Assembly: GCA_032622095.1 (NCBI GenBank)
Contig: CP136068.1
Span: 124,005,989-124,069,988, forward strand
Length of the DNA: 64,000 nucleotides
Origin: Siphonodentalium dalli
Lineage: Eukaryota > Mollusca > Scaphopoda > Gadilida > Siphonodentaliidae
Reading direction: 5' to 3'
Position 1 is the first letter of the stretch, and the number at the start of each line of letters is the position of its first letter. The translations under genes were made by a program, and so were the position numbers. The notes below the pieces were generated by a model. The model saw only the letters and a list, made by a program, of their open reading frames with translations. It had not been told where the DNA came from and ran no database searches. Shown here in pieces: positions 11,201 through 26,200 of the stretch.

Positions 11201-14200
11201 ATTATTGGTCGCGGATCCTGGAAATGCAGTTGTGTTATAAATACAGGGTGTGGCCGAACTGTAAAGGAAGAGTTATGTCCCCTGCTGAGCTGCCCTGATC
11301 GCTGACATCACGTGCACAGCATGTGAGGAAATCACACTTTGTTATTTAAGGCTTTTATCGGTTACACTTCATTCTGCATTATTCTGAGAAACCTAACTGT
11401 CCATTCATTTTAAAATTGGCTAGATAAAGTCAGAATGATTTCTAACTGACAAAATACTTAACTAAACAAATTAGATTTAATTACGAAAATATATATGATG
11501 GCAGTGGTCAGACCAGCGTAGCGATTGGGACTGAATTATGCAATCCAGATCAATATACATAAGTGTGTACTGATCGGCATTTGAATTGTATGAATTTGTT
11601 TAGGTCCTTTCGAAAGCATGACATTTTGTTAGATGCGAGGGCATATACATGTACATTTTTTTGATCACCTCGACATGTATTGCCATTAGAGATGCGCACT
11701 TCTTTTCAATGTATATATTTATTTATTTTTCTTATACACTTTAGCGAATATCTAGTTTGCAATAACATTTTCATAATTTGTCATGCCATGTATTATCCCA
11801 GGTACCATCTGTTGCAGGACTAAAGTACGGTGATTATTGTTGGTTAATGTGCCAGGCTGACAAAACACAATGCAATGCGACATCAGCAACTTGTGATTGT
11901 GATCAATACTTCGAGTTTGTCGGTGATCCACTTGGAACATGCAGTGCAAGTGAGTAACTTGTATATTCCGAGACAAACATACATGCGTTGATTTGTGTAC
12001 ATGGCATACCCAGTAACATACCAAAATTATACTAATCATAGTAGTGGATGTATCCGGCGTTGTACGAGTAAACTAATCGAATGAGTATCTGCATCTTTAA
12101 ACGAAGCTTTTGGTGCCAATGTGCCATAGTTGGATATGAAGGACCTGCATGTCGCCTGTTAAAGAATAATGAATTTGGACAATTTACACCCAAGTCAAAA
12201 ATACCAGTATGGTAGACCCATATAAAATCACGTGGCGCACACAGGCTGTTTGATTATCCAAGACGTACGTCAGGTCATGTGACATAGAAGCAGAAGTTGG
12301 AATAAAACCGATACGTCGGACCAGACCGGGGCTTATGTAACTGGTCCGGCTTTTTGGTCAAGGGTGGGACATGTACTCGTTCCATCCCTGTTTTTGATCG
12401 TACGATTCTTGAAGGGACCGAATAGCCCGACAACTGACTTCCAGGCGATATATCTAACTTCCTTGTTCTTATGTGTGTGCTGTAGTATTCTTGATACATA
12501 TATTTGATTCAATACATATTGTGATCACTTAAACTGTGTCCGAAACCAGCGTTAGACAACGTACAATCAACAAGTTACGACCTACTATGGGACACAAATC
12601 GGAGAAATTGATACCATATTTGTTGTGACTGTTAAAGTGGCGCGAAACACTCCGCGGATGTGTTACGAACGGAATGAGACACACACATGCCAATATAAAA
12701 TTATTTGATATCCAAATAGTCATAAAACAGCTTCATTATTACAAACTAAGTATACGCAGTGACAATTATTGTCGCAATCATTGCTGTAATGTTTATGCCG
12801 AGTAAAGTAGTAAATATTAACATCTGTGCGTAGTTCAAACGTTGCGTTCGCTGAACTGTTACAGTCGATTTGGTTGGAACTTTCGACAATCTAAGTTCAT
12901 TGCTACATTCTTCCAATGAGGATAGTGTTCATATACTAACTGATTAGTTGTATTCAATGATATAAGTACATAATATGTCCTTAAGACATAACGGCTACAG
13001 TTAGAACGTACTCATATTTTGATGAGATCCTGCACATAATTGCATTACGTTGTACCCTAAACAGAATCTTAACTCTATCCATATGTTTTGTGAAACCTCC
13101 CTATCTCACTGGACATAACACTTTACGACGACTAATAACTAAACGTAGTGGTACGGTGGCTGCCAACAGTAGATTTGCGAAACCACACTATTACTCAGAT
13201 GTTGCATTGCAAACCTTATATTGTAGTCGTTGGCGCCGCACACGGAGCCGTGTGTTACCAGCTATGTTCGGCATACGGGACAGAATGCGACCTGGCACTG
13301 CACACGTGCCAATGTAAACAGTACCACAAGACGTCTACCGCTGTCCTTGGAACATGTGATTCGAGTAAGTTAATGCGTGCAGACATTAGACAACCACCGA
13401 ACTACTGCTGAAATGAATTGCAATTAGGGCATTATGTCACTGTAATTTGTGTTTTTTCAATCAGTTGAGGTCGTTTATCTGGTCCTCACTGTGGGAGTTG
13501 ACTCTGACTCAACACTATTGAGATATGTGATACCCACAGAACCTAACCCCTCCTAATTTATAAATTACCTAAATCGTTGTCCAGATGTGGTCGCCCTAAC
13601 ATTTATGTCTCCAAAGTCTGTATTCGCATCAACATACAAAGAAAGGGATTGTATTATTATTCCGCTTGTATTGGTTTTTCGTTCCGCTCTATAAACTGTT
13701 GGGTTAAAATGGCCAATCGATCGGTTAATTGCAACTTTTCGGGAACTCAGCTAAGACCGCTGTTTCTCGGGTTATTCATTCTAAACTATATACCACGATA
13801 TACAACATTCTAGCATTCATTTATGCAATGCAAACAACATCTAAGGATACGAATCCATTTCCGCTTGCTGCGCTTTGCACCCACTTAAAAAACAATCAAC
13901 GTCTTGTTATGTAATTGATGGGTATATATAATTGTAACTGGCCGAACAAGATGCTGTATTGTATAATGATGGGAAGTTGTTTAGCCACTTATACGCCCAT
14001 AGTATAACGTCAACAAAAAAGACATATATTGCTTATAATTGCGCCACCGGACCATATAGAGGAGTATTCAGTTCGAACTTTTATTGGCCGATTTCCCCTA
14101 CGACGACACGGCGTGATAAATGAGGTTCAAGTCCGCTCATATCAAGCTGGACAACATGAAATTGACGCGGAGGAAAATCGAACAAGTATGTCATTAAAAT

Positions 14201-17200
14201 CACTTTGCGAATTTTTGAAATATAAATTATATACAATATGAATGTGACATAGAACCACCTGATGCATTGGCATTCTGCGATTTGATGTTATAATATCGAA
14301 TTTTAAATTACGACTGATTATCAGAAAGCTATTATATAACCATCCGGTTATTACAGGGGACGCAAGTTATGATCCCAGAAATGTTATATCGTCGCCATGT
14401 TTTACTTTGAATAGAACACACTCCGATTCCCTGAGCAATGATCGGTAAACAAGCACACACATCAAACATTTCAAGTAAATACGCCCCGGGAAAATCGGCT
14501 TCTACGTCGATGAATCGGCCACTTCCATCTTTATACAAAAATACAAACAAGAAACCAGGGCGTTAATGGGACTTGTCCAATCAGAATTGAGGAAATTAAA
14601 GAGAAGAACATAGGCGTGATAATAATATGAATCGAGAACATCGCGTTATATCAGTAAAATCATGCCAAATCATTACATGTTATATTTCATGTTGTTTCTT
14701 TTGCAGCTCCAAACTTCGACATCTCGGCAAGAGGATTTCAAGTATACGTCTACAGAAACGGCGTGGTAAATATTTGATATAAACATATTTTTATTAGTAA
14801 TTATACATAAATAATACATTACATATAAGGGATCGGAGGACAAGTTCTGTGAAACTTAGATGGACCTCCGCTCCCTACAGATTATACATGAAACATAAAT
14901 ATAAAAATTTATTTTGGATTTATATCAGGTTTTGGTGGGACGGGTAGAATATATATATATTGAGTGCGTGAGTATAACGGATATTTTACATGGGGTGTTA
15001 ACTATTATAAATCGGTGGTGTGGTGGGGGGTAACGAGTATAAGTATACACACATATGACTAGTATGACAACTGGCAGCATATATATGTATATGGTGGGGG
15101 AAAGCGTTAGTAGGTGTGTTTGGGAAATGGTAAATAGGAAGGGGTAGTTTGAGTAAGTAATAGAACGGGGTATTGGGGCAGCCAATTATGGTACAGAGTT
15201 CCGATTTTGTGAGTCTACAGGAGCTCATTCGTTGCACGTCGCAAATCGTCCGGAAGATTTTATGAATTTTAAAGCTGTATCTGTTAGAATGCAATTTTCG
15301 TTGGCGGTTAAAGTTATATCTCCTTTTAGAAGCGCTTCATAGGACGCGACTCGAAAGGATCACATAGCATGTGACCATTCTATGCGTTGTTGTGAATAAA
15401 GGGTGCAATACATGAAAAGGCGTTCTGCATCTTCCACAGGGCTTCCACAAGTACACGTCGGGTTATCACCAATGTGGTTTTCGACTTTGTCATGGTTCAG
15501 ATTACTACACTTATTTCTAATTCGACAGTGTATAATATTTGTTTGTCGGCCACCGAGATATACATGAGATGAATTTTTTCTCTTGGGGAGAATTGTTGAT
15601 TTGAAAGCCTCGTAAAATTTTAGTTTTATGTCGTTTGCCACGCAGTTCCAAACTTCGATTGTTTTCGGAAAGAAAGATTTCTTGAAGGTTTCTAGATGAC
15701 AAAAGTAGTTCTCAAAACCATCCGCGTTGCGCAAAAAGTAACGACTCGTATCACCGACACGAGGTATGAGAAGATCGGATAAAAATTGGGGGGCTTTACG
15801 ATTGACAATTTTGTGCATAAGACATAATTTGTGTGCATCTTGACGAATCTGAAGGGGTTTCCATCCAAGTTCGTTAAGTAAATTGGCGTTCGACGAGGAT
15901 CTAGTTAGGCCAAAAACAACTCGTGCTACAGTTTGTCTAGTGTAAATTTTGTGATGGCAGAGACCCAGACACAACATCCAAATTCTAGTATGGGCAATAA
16001 ATGTGTTTTGAACAGTGTGTCGAGGGTCTTTCGTGGTAACATATACTTTAATTTTCGGAGTTGTGAAAGCACAGTGCAGGCATTCTTATAGATGTGTTCT
16101 ATGGCAAGGTCCCATTGAAGATTGGATTGCAGAACGATTCCGAGATGACAGTGATCTTCGACTATTTCGAGTTTGTTGGAACAGAATATGAGGTCTGCAC
16201 TGCGCGGGAATGTTGATTGGTGGCCTTGAAATATCATTGCTTTCGTTTTTGATGAGTTAAGGGAAACCAACCATGTGCTAGTCCAACTATCAAGGGATTG
16301 AAGGTTGTTATTTATATGAAACACCAGATCTTCGAAAGATTGTAGTGAATAGAATATACATGTGTCATTTGCAAATAGGCGAACATTTGACTTAAGATTG
16401 TCTCCAATGTCATTTGTGAATATTGAGAACAAAAAGGGACCAAGAATATACCCCTGGGGAACCCCAGAGGCTGGTTGTAAGGGATGTGGATACTCCGATC
16501 CAACAAGCACTCGTTGAGATATATTGCTGATATAGTCAGTTATCCAGAAGAGTAATTTGCCGTCAACGCCATAACTATGTATTTTATGAATTAGTCCTTT
16601 ATGCCAAACCCGCTCAAACGCTTTAGAGATATCACAGAATACACCTATGGATGACATCGACTCACTCTTAGTTTTATTAGGCAGTGTATTATTTCTAGTA
16701 ATTGGTGGTGGAATCCGGATAGGTATTTGTACAAAAGGTTGTTCTTCGAAAAATAATCGTACATTTTCTGAAAAACGATCTGTTCAAGAACTTTGCTCAC
16801 ACATGAAAGAAGTGATATTGGCCGGTAATTACATGGGTCTGTTTTCTCGCCTTTCTTGAAGATTGGTAAATATGAATATATGATTCATATATAAGCAGTA
16901 ATAGATCTATCCACATCTATCGATAAAAAATTATTAGCAGATATATTCTACCACTCGGCGGCTAATCATGAGCGGGCCATTTGCTGCATTGAAAATTCTG
17001 ATGCCAGCATTGATCACACTAATGTTTATATAATATTACGTGCATACCTTCAAATTTTTCCACTTATGTTGTTATCAGATCATATTCAGTGGTATGTTTG
17101 ATGATTGCATGCAAGGTTCGCGTGTCTTGCTTGGCATCTCGATGACGTAATCGTAACTGCGAATATGACAAAACGACAACTGATAGAAAGAACACAATAT

Positions 17201-20200
17201 CTAATGACGTGGTACCTTATTCGTAATTATCATCAGTAGTAGTGCTGTGTGCTAAAGGATAGGATATTTTATTTCAATACACATACATATTACATAATAA
17301 TGATAACTAATTATGGATAATTATGTCGTATATTGTGGGGGATGGCATAATCTGGCAAGACTGTCTTCCTGCCATCCATCCCCAGTATGGTAAATATAGA
17401 AAGTAATAACTTATTGTAAGATGGCATTGGGTGAGCCGTGTACATATTGTGTATATGTAATTTATGAGTTTAGGGCTTAGTTTAAGATTGTGTGAAAATG
17501 GATACTACCCGAGGGATGTTCAATACCATGTATAAGACCATCTGCACCAAGAAAACAAATCTTCAAACATAGATGTAATTTGTTCTGACATGTATGTTCA
17601 TTGTAAATAATGTTTGGAAAATGACTTTTCGCCATTTGAAACAATTTGTATGTGATCATTAAATGTTTCAGTTAACGACATTTTATCCAGTGTGGTCCCG
17701 TGTGGCTCATTTTGTTTTTGCATTTAAGTACGAAAACAATGTACGATCTAGTGTATTCTTGTAGAATTAAGTAATGCATATATCCGAGCAGAGGATAATG
17801 GCCATATATATAGTAACAGCCATGCTCCACCAACTACATGTACGACTGGTTTGTGGATTCATCAAATGCAATTGAAATTTAAAAGTATTGGTTGAAAATC
17901 GGTGTGTTGCATGACATCTTGCAATGATCTTGACCTTTACTAAAGTATACCTTCAAGATCTGATAAAATTTTTATAAAGTGTTATTGGATATTGGATAAA
18001 ATGTCGTTAAACTGAAACATTAATGATCACATACAAATTGTTTCAAATGGCGAAAAGTCATTATCCAAACATTATTTACAATGAACATATATGTCAGAAC
18101 AAATTACATCTATGTTTGAAGATTTGTTTTCTTGGTGCAGAGGGTCTTATATACGTCTATGATTGTGCACATGTACACAGAGTGATATACCAAGAAGTAT
18201 GTATTGTCGTCATAATCAGTGATACGCGGATTGTGCTTTTATATCATTTGCACGTATTTGTAGTGAATACGTTAGATATTCAAGGCTGTCAGTGGTCTGC
18301 TGATTTTCTTTCTTGATGAAAATTATTCCGATTATTCCAGTCTGTCTTGGTACAGCATATCCAATAACAAACATAACCAAGAAAATCTAAACACGGACCA
18401 TGTGTTCAACGAATTCCTAATGCTACTTTGTAGTCGTTAATTTTGAGATTCTGGAGACTATTTCTGTTTACTATTTCTGTTTACTATTTCTGTTTACTAT
18501 TTCTGTTTACTGCTTTTGGAAGATTTATCACTAAACAAAAGTAACAACATTAACTTGGAACACGATCCATTTTAAACGTTTTCAAAATATAACGTTGGAA
18601 CCATTACTATTGTGATTCTGGAGAATATGTATAGTTCCTAATATAAACATACTTAATAACTAAGTGTATCGAAACAATGCGCATTTTAAAAACGACTTCC
18701 AAATTTAAACTTGAAATCATAAAATAATCTATTGAGTTTAAAGGCACGTGAGGCCTTAGTTGTCGAAAATATTCATATTTGTTCCAATCACCGTAAACAG
18801 AAAAACATTAAAACGCATAGTTTCGTTCATATATACCATGACCATCACGTAAACAGCATGTTATCATAAAGACCTACTATATTTTACCTAAGCAAGAGCC
18901 TGATTGTGTTACAGAAGACAGCACAATTCTACTGGCTAATCACACACAAATGGCATAAATGCTCTTTATTAGTTCCATATCAGGAATTCACCAACAAAGA
19001 ACGCTCTTTATGTTTACCATCATAATATAAACAAACACCAGAAAAGTAACTTTTTATGCTTTTGTTTACATAACAATTGTCAAATATATGACAATAACAT
19101 ACTGTTTATGCGATATTTCTTATTTGTATACGGACAAAGTCTGTCTACATTTTGATGTTCTTTCTGTTTGTGGCGGTTTTTGACGGGTGGAAATATTTTC
19201 ACAGGATACCCACCGCCAAGGCCAACCGTACCTTTAAGATTCTACCGTATATGTACGTGTAAACATCTTGATCGAGGAAAAATTGTTTTACATGCAACCC
19301 CAATAACTCGATCAGAAATGAGTAATTAATATTGAATCTACTAAATCTGGATATATCTACATGTGTATGACACCGTAACTAAATTACTACATACTCAATA
19401 TATCAACTACATTACAATCCATTTTGTTCAGTCAGAAATCATATATATGCAATAAAGATGACAATGTGTAATATTTTGAAAAGATATCTTGAAATACTTG
19501 TCGCTATTTTTATTGCGTAATATACATAATTATAGGCCCTTGTGTACGTTATATCGGTCCAAAATTGGGCGCCGCGCTTTGCAATGGGAGAACAACTGCT
19601 TCTGATGAATGTATGTCTCTGTATGTTAGACTTTGATTCTACTTCATTATGTGGCCTTTAAGAAGAAACCCTACTCTTACTACACCATACTCTTACTCTT
19701 CACAGTGGCAAGGCGCTCCAGCGCGTGGAGTGGGTATCTACGAATTTGATCAGACTACGGTGAGTACTTGAGGTTTATCTCCAGTTTCAAAGGAAGAGAT
19801 CATTGATATGATTTTCTTTTCTTTCATTCATGTATATTCAAATGATCTCAATATACCGCAAGCTTAGACATTTATATACTAAATATTTATTGACGAGTAG
19901 TTCCCTTAGGAAATGTTCAAATAATAAGTTCAGGTCGTTTGTTGAACCTATTATATGAACATTTCCCACCAATTAATATGAATGATTCTGTTCTAGTATT
20001 ATCTATTTTTCTCTCTGTCACCTGATCATCACTCTAACTGGATAATAGACCGTTCCAATGTACGTTTTATAACTTCATGGGATAATCCATTCAGTATATA
20101 AGGATTAAACAAGAAAACTAAGATGCATGCATCAGGTCGGCCGTGAACTATCTACCATAGAATTGTTGTAGCTATCGATTATACATTTTGGAACACCTGT

Positions 20201-23200
20201 CTGTATGTATGTGTGTATGCATGAATGCATGTGTGTATGTGTTATAGACTCTAACACTGCTCGACTGATCCGACTCGGATTTGGTATTTAACGTGTCAAC
20301 TTGACCTCGCTCATAGGCATGTTTCTGGACCATGACCGATCCGACTAAAAATTTGTGTGTAGGACTACTTCGATCCCGGGAGCAATATTGACGGGTCCAA
20401 TTTCACGTGGGACCATGTTCTCGAACGTGCTGATGTAGGCATGTTTCTGGACTATTTGGACGGGTCAAATCTTGATCCCGACCTGACTTTGACATTCAAA
20501 AAGATCAATTCAAGGTCAAATCTGTTAAAACGAAGTATTTCAACGAAATATAATACCTACTGTTACTTTTGTCCCAGGAGTGTTTCGGGTGGGTCAAATT
20601 ATGACCCTGACCTGATCTTGACATTCAAAATTGTCAATTCAAGGTCAAATCGGGTAAAGCCGGGCGGATTTCGACGGGTACTTTTGTCGTGACTTTTGTC
20701 CGGGGAGTGTTTTGGGCGGGTCAAATCGTGACCCGACATGACGTTCACCTTTAAAATGGTCAATTCAAGGTTAAATCGCGCAATTCTCCGAAAATCAGAG
20801 GGGAACATCCCGGACGAAGTAGGGTCCACCAGCTACTATTATATATTTCTAGATTTAGTTACAAACTAAATACCTGTATATTGTACAAAGAAATGTTTGA
20901 CAAATATATCTGTATCAATATTACCATACGGGTCATTAAAATAGATACGACGAAACAAATTTTGAAGGGTGCATGGTATCAGGTAAATTTTTATATTTCA
21001 AATGATGACAGGAATGCGGAAAGTTGAAGTACCTACGTAATACTGGCTATCCGAATGAGGAGATATACATGTATATAAAAACCAAAATAGAAGATGACTG
21101 CTGGCGACAATGTTTTCCAAAAAAATTCAAAGCATTCGATAGCTCCCATCTAGTTGTCAGCCCGAAGATCAATATAAAGTGTGGTGACTATCAGATGAGG
21201 GATATGACTGTACAGTTGCTAAACAATTCAGTCACGCAAAAGAGGATCAAACAGTAAGATACCAAATTGCTGCCTGTGGTAATGTTTTTTAACGAAATTC
21301 GGGAAAATTAGATTACTCTCCCCCTGGTTATCCAGAAGATCATTGTGGAATCTGGTGACGATCGGACAAGGGGTGTCGTCTGTAGGATCAACCAAATTAT
21401 TTAGCCATAAAAATAGTAAAATTCAAGATCACCGCTGGCAGTGATGTCTTCACAAGGACAGCTTGAGAACAAAACATGGCTCACATCTAGCGGTGACCCA
21501 AACTATCCACGTGAGAAAAAGTTCTCCAATAAAAGCTGGCTGCAGGGTGCGCCAATTGATTCAAATTCGAAATTTAACAGGGTGTACTGCTTGTGGCCAT
21601 GTTTCCCCCGCAAATTTGATAGACTGATGGACAAAACCACTGAATCCGTTGAATCAATATACATGTTTACATGGATTAATGTATATGCATTGTTATACAC
21701 AGTACTGGTATATAAAGGTACTGAAAATAACAATATTACTAGTATACACAAAATAAACCATATATCATGGCTATGGGTTCTAATATCCGAATATGACAGC
21801 TGATAACTTGGTGTGAATTGAAGAGTGGTGGTGTCTCACGCATATCTAACCCTCCATGTTAGAAACATGCCATTAAATGTCATAAGTATAATCTAGCTTG
21901 AGGACAGAAGTTATCCATAAGAAAAACCCTTAATTCAACCAGGTCCTCGCGCGATGTATGGTCGATCACATGATGATCTAGGGGGGATTAGAATTGTTGT
22001 ATAAAAACAGCACTGCATGTAAATATAAAATAAAATAGTGCTACATCTTATTACAGATTATTGCCATATATAATCAGTGACTATACAGACAGTCTGACAA
22101 AATAAAGTTTCAGTGACACTCTATCCGAAGAGGGGAATAATTCCATCTGTTACAGTCAATGGAGCAATTATGAATCTGGAAAGGTGAAATTTCTAAGTAA
22201 TACTAGATATCGGCATGACGCGATAACATATAACGTAAATGCAATATGGCCGCTGGCGACCATTTTTTCCTATAAAATTTAAAAAATATTTGATAGCTCT
22301 CATCTGATAGATCAATATCAAGATAAATATTAAGTTTAGTGATGATCGGATGAGTGAAGTGGACTGTGCTAAACGGTTTAGTAATACTTAAAAAGATTTT
22401 TACCTTAATATTTTTATGTTCACTTTATAAACTTCACTGAGTCATCTTTGTCATGTATTGAGTTTGATATCTGTTGTTAACAGTTTATAAATCATGTATG
22501 TCTCATGTTTGTTATTTTAATTTATGTGTTTATTATCATTAAATAAAGTTGAATTCCTTAAAAAGATTCTTACCTCAATGTTTTTATGTTCACTTTATAA
22601 ACTCCACTGAGTCATCTTTGTCATGTATTGAATTTGATATCTTTTGTTAACAGTTCATAAATTATGTATGTCTCGTGTTCGTTATTATATTATATACACT
22701 TTATAGTGTGTTTCAGAATGAAAACAAAATGAATAAAATCAACAAATTTGTAAATTTAAAAACAATTCAAACGTTGTTGTATTCCATGTCCCAGCCCGGA
22801 CATATACACCAAATTTCAATAATATTCATTGAGAAACAACGGACCAAACGCCATATAACACCCCGTATGCATCTTTTATTCCGAGTTGGCCTTTTATTCC
22901 GAGTTGGCACGCGCCGATTGGGCGAGTTAGCCCATGGGGCGAGTACGCCGATTCCGACACCTTTTCTATTTGCAGCAGGTTAAGTTTACGCGTAATTTAA
23001 TTTACAAAGTTCCCCAATTGGTATCGTAAATAGAGCGACCTTATTTGACAGAGAATGCCTCTGTTATTGATTATAAAGTTGCTATACATTAAAAACGACA
23101 ATTCACATGCTCGTTCAAGCGCAGTAGTCTATTTTCCCCATGTTAAAGGACATCCACAAATACTAAATAACGCTAACTTACTGCCGAATGTTATACACGA

Positions 23201-26200
23201 CAACTGTTAACATATTTGGGCTGAATTCATCTGACGCGGTATTATTCCTCAAAATAAACAACAAAACCATCGTTACTTGGAAATGTAGTTTGGGCTAACA
23301 TTTACATAAATCCTCCATATCATTATTCCGACACACACGTCAGATGAAAAAGTCACATGAAGTAACCGGCCAAATTGGCCGAAATGACAATGCAGTGTCC
23401 ACTCCGACTGACATGGTTGTATAATATATATTGACAAAAGCTCAGACCTTTACTTCCCAGTACCACAAATTACATGTTACTCTGAATGTATTGTCTCACA
23501 TAACGCCTTGGAAGTAATCCCTATCACACCATGTTGCCGTTTACCTAACTGTGTAGAAACATATGCATGTATTCCATAGCCATTGTTGCTGTTACGATGG
23601 TACATATAGGAAACGAACGGCGGTTACAATTTATTTGAGATTTTGAAATCGATAGTTTCCTGAATTTATAATACGGTCAATGGCCACGCTGGGTCCACCG
23701 TTTATTTAATTGTATTATCTTGTATTCTACATTGGCTAATGCAATCGTGGTGACTACATAAGCAATTTATATACGGGTCGATCATGTTCGGCAATCAAGT
23801 GATTTCCCAAGATTATGCCGTTATATTTATTATTTATTATTGGTCATATTTTTATGGACCAATTGGTTAAATAGGCGCTAACGCCATAAAACAACCAGAA
23901 GCTGTATCAGGTGTAAATATAATCATAAAATTTGAGAAAAGTTATGATAGGCACTTGTATGACTATTATGAATACTGCATGTACTATCAACTACATATCT
24001 TTATCATACACATTTCCGCACTACGACCACGAATTTATACATTGTGTATAGCGACACATTTCGCATAATACACTACTTATGATAAGAATTACGAATTACG
24101 TCACTAGAATATGTGTTCTTTACATCAGTTGTCGCTTTTCCATAAACCCGTAGTTACGATTACAGTTTCGAGAAGCGACGCATGGACACGCGAACTTTAT
24201 GTGCAACCATCGAGCCTACCAATAACTATGGTCTGATAACAACATAAATAATTACAAAATAAATATGGCACATAGAACCACATCACCTTACTTCGAGTGG
24301 CAAGAATATTAAATGGCACTATTTGTTCATAAACGGACTCGTAGTCGTGAATTCTGCGACAAGGCTTTTGGACCGTCCGCAAATTGTACGACTACTATTC
24401 GTTATTTGTAATTCTTATCACTAGTAGTAGTAGTTTATACTATGTGAAAGGTGTCCACTGTTACATGGAGTCGTAGTATTTTGGAATATATATGTAAACG
24501 AACAAAGGACTATTCAGTTCATCGGTGGGCGATTGATATTAGCGGCGAGTTAGTGCACCATGCACCAACTAATAATCTACAGATATTATAGCGACGTATT
24601 TAGACAGGCTTCTCAGTGTACCGACGGTTCCGGACCTATCGGTACCGGGACGGTTCCGCGTGTGGTACCGCGGTACCAGTACTGAAAGTCTCAATTGATA
24701 ATATTGTGTGTGGCGAGCTATATACACACTGTGCCAGGTAAGAAATATAGGTTTATAACGGCTGGAAGTAGATAACAATGTGCATTTAGAAGAATTTAAA
24801 TAATGAATTTCGCCAATCGATTGACCAATCAGTTATTTTCAATATAACAAAACACTTCAAAACAAGCATATCAAGCAGATACATATAACACCACGCAAAT
24901 TGAAGTTGGCAATTTGCCGCTTGAACGCGTCTTTGAACAATGATTGTAACGTCCCATCTTACAAAGAGGCATCACTAACTGATCGCTTTGTTTTAGAGAG
25001 GTAAACTGTAAAGCCGACGAGTCGATAAAACATGCGTGATTTGAATTAAGGTGACTGTAAAACATATTGTGATCGAATGGGCGTCGATGACGCAGTCGCC
25101 ATCAATGTAACTGATTTTATACCCAAATTGGTTAAAAGCAACGTCATTCCTATGTACGAGTATGATATGTAGCGAAGATTCAATATAGTTGGCGGGTCAT
25201 GTCAGTAGACTCAGTACTCTGCAAGCTTTTCTACTTTTGGTATGCATGTATGTACAAAGCGGTTGAAACAGCTTCCTCAGCGATCGAATATAATTAATTA
25301 TGAACCGTTTATATTCACGAACACAGGTTAACTTACTTAAAATTGTGCATGTGGATTCCGATTTTAATAAATAAAAATACAATGATATAATACTGAAGCT
25401 GTCTGTATTGACCACTAATTTAAATTATTTCACCATAAAAGAAAAATAAACACAAAACAATCATTCCAATCGAGCTACGAGGACAAGTGCATGTCATTTG
25501 CGGATTGATCGTTTGATGTCGTTGAAATTCGATTGAAGTTTAGAAATATACATGACATATCCATATCAACATTGATTCAGCTGCAATTACGACACGTGAC
25601 GTCAGTCGTGGTCACGTGCACCGTGACTTGTTGCTCAGTCAGAGATTGGTAATTTGTAATTGTCTTTTATGTTTAGGTCACAGTATGTGTATGTTCTGTA
25701 CTCATATAAGTGTTTAGGTCACAGTATGAGTATGTTTCTATACTCTTAGAAGTGTTTAGGTCACAGTATGTGTATGTTTCTATACTCTTAGAAGTGTTTA
25801 GGTCACAGTATGTGTATGTTTATATACTCTTAGAAGTGTTTAGGTCACAGTATGAGTATGTTTCTATACTCATAGAAGCGTCGCTAATTGGTCACTTTGG
25901 GTTGAGGATACCGTGGCACCCGATGATATAAGCATACGATATTGGTAATTTAAATTATCCAATTTCGCGACAATATAAGTACGGCTACCGGCATATCGTA
26001 TTGCCTTCCGTATTGCCTTCCGTTTTGGTCCGGGGAAGTTGTAAATCGCGTTTGCTGCTATGCGATTATTGTCACCATATGTATACAATCACACTTTATT
26101 TAGCAATAACAAACGGTGATTCAAATTTGGTTCTGGCAGCGCTGCAAATAACATCTAGATCAAGTTATCGATAACATATACAACCGTATATAGACTACTA

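Noticed and set aside
11802-11817. Alternative acceptor of exon 3 at 11800-11801
   Set aside because: Joined in the required phase it gives an immediate in-frame stop; the acceptor at 11816-11817 keeps the frame and the EGF/EB-like pattern.
25710-25931. Open frame with a repeated FRSQYEYVSILLEV unit
   Set aside because: Product of the 42-bp minisatellite.
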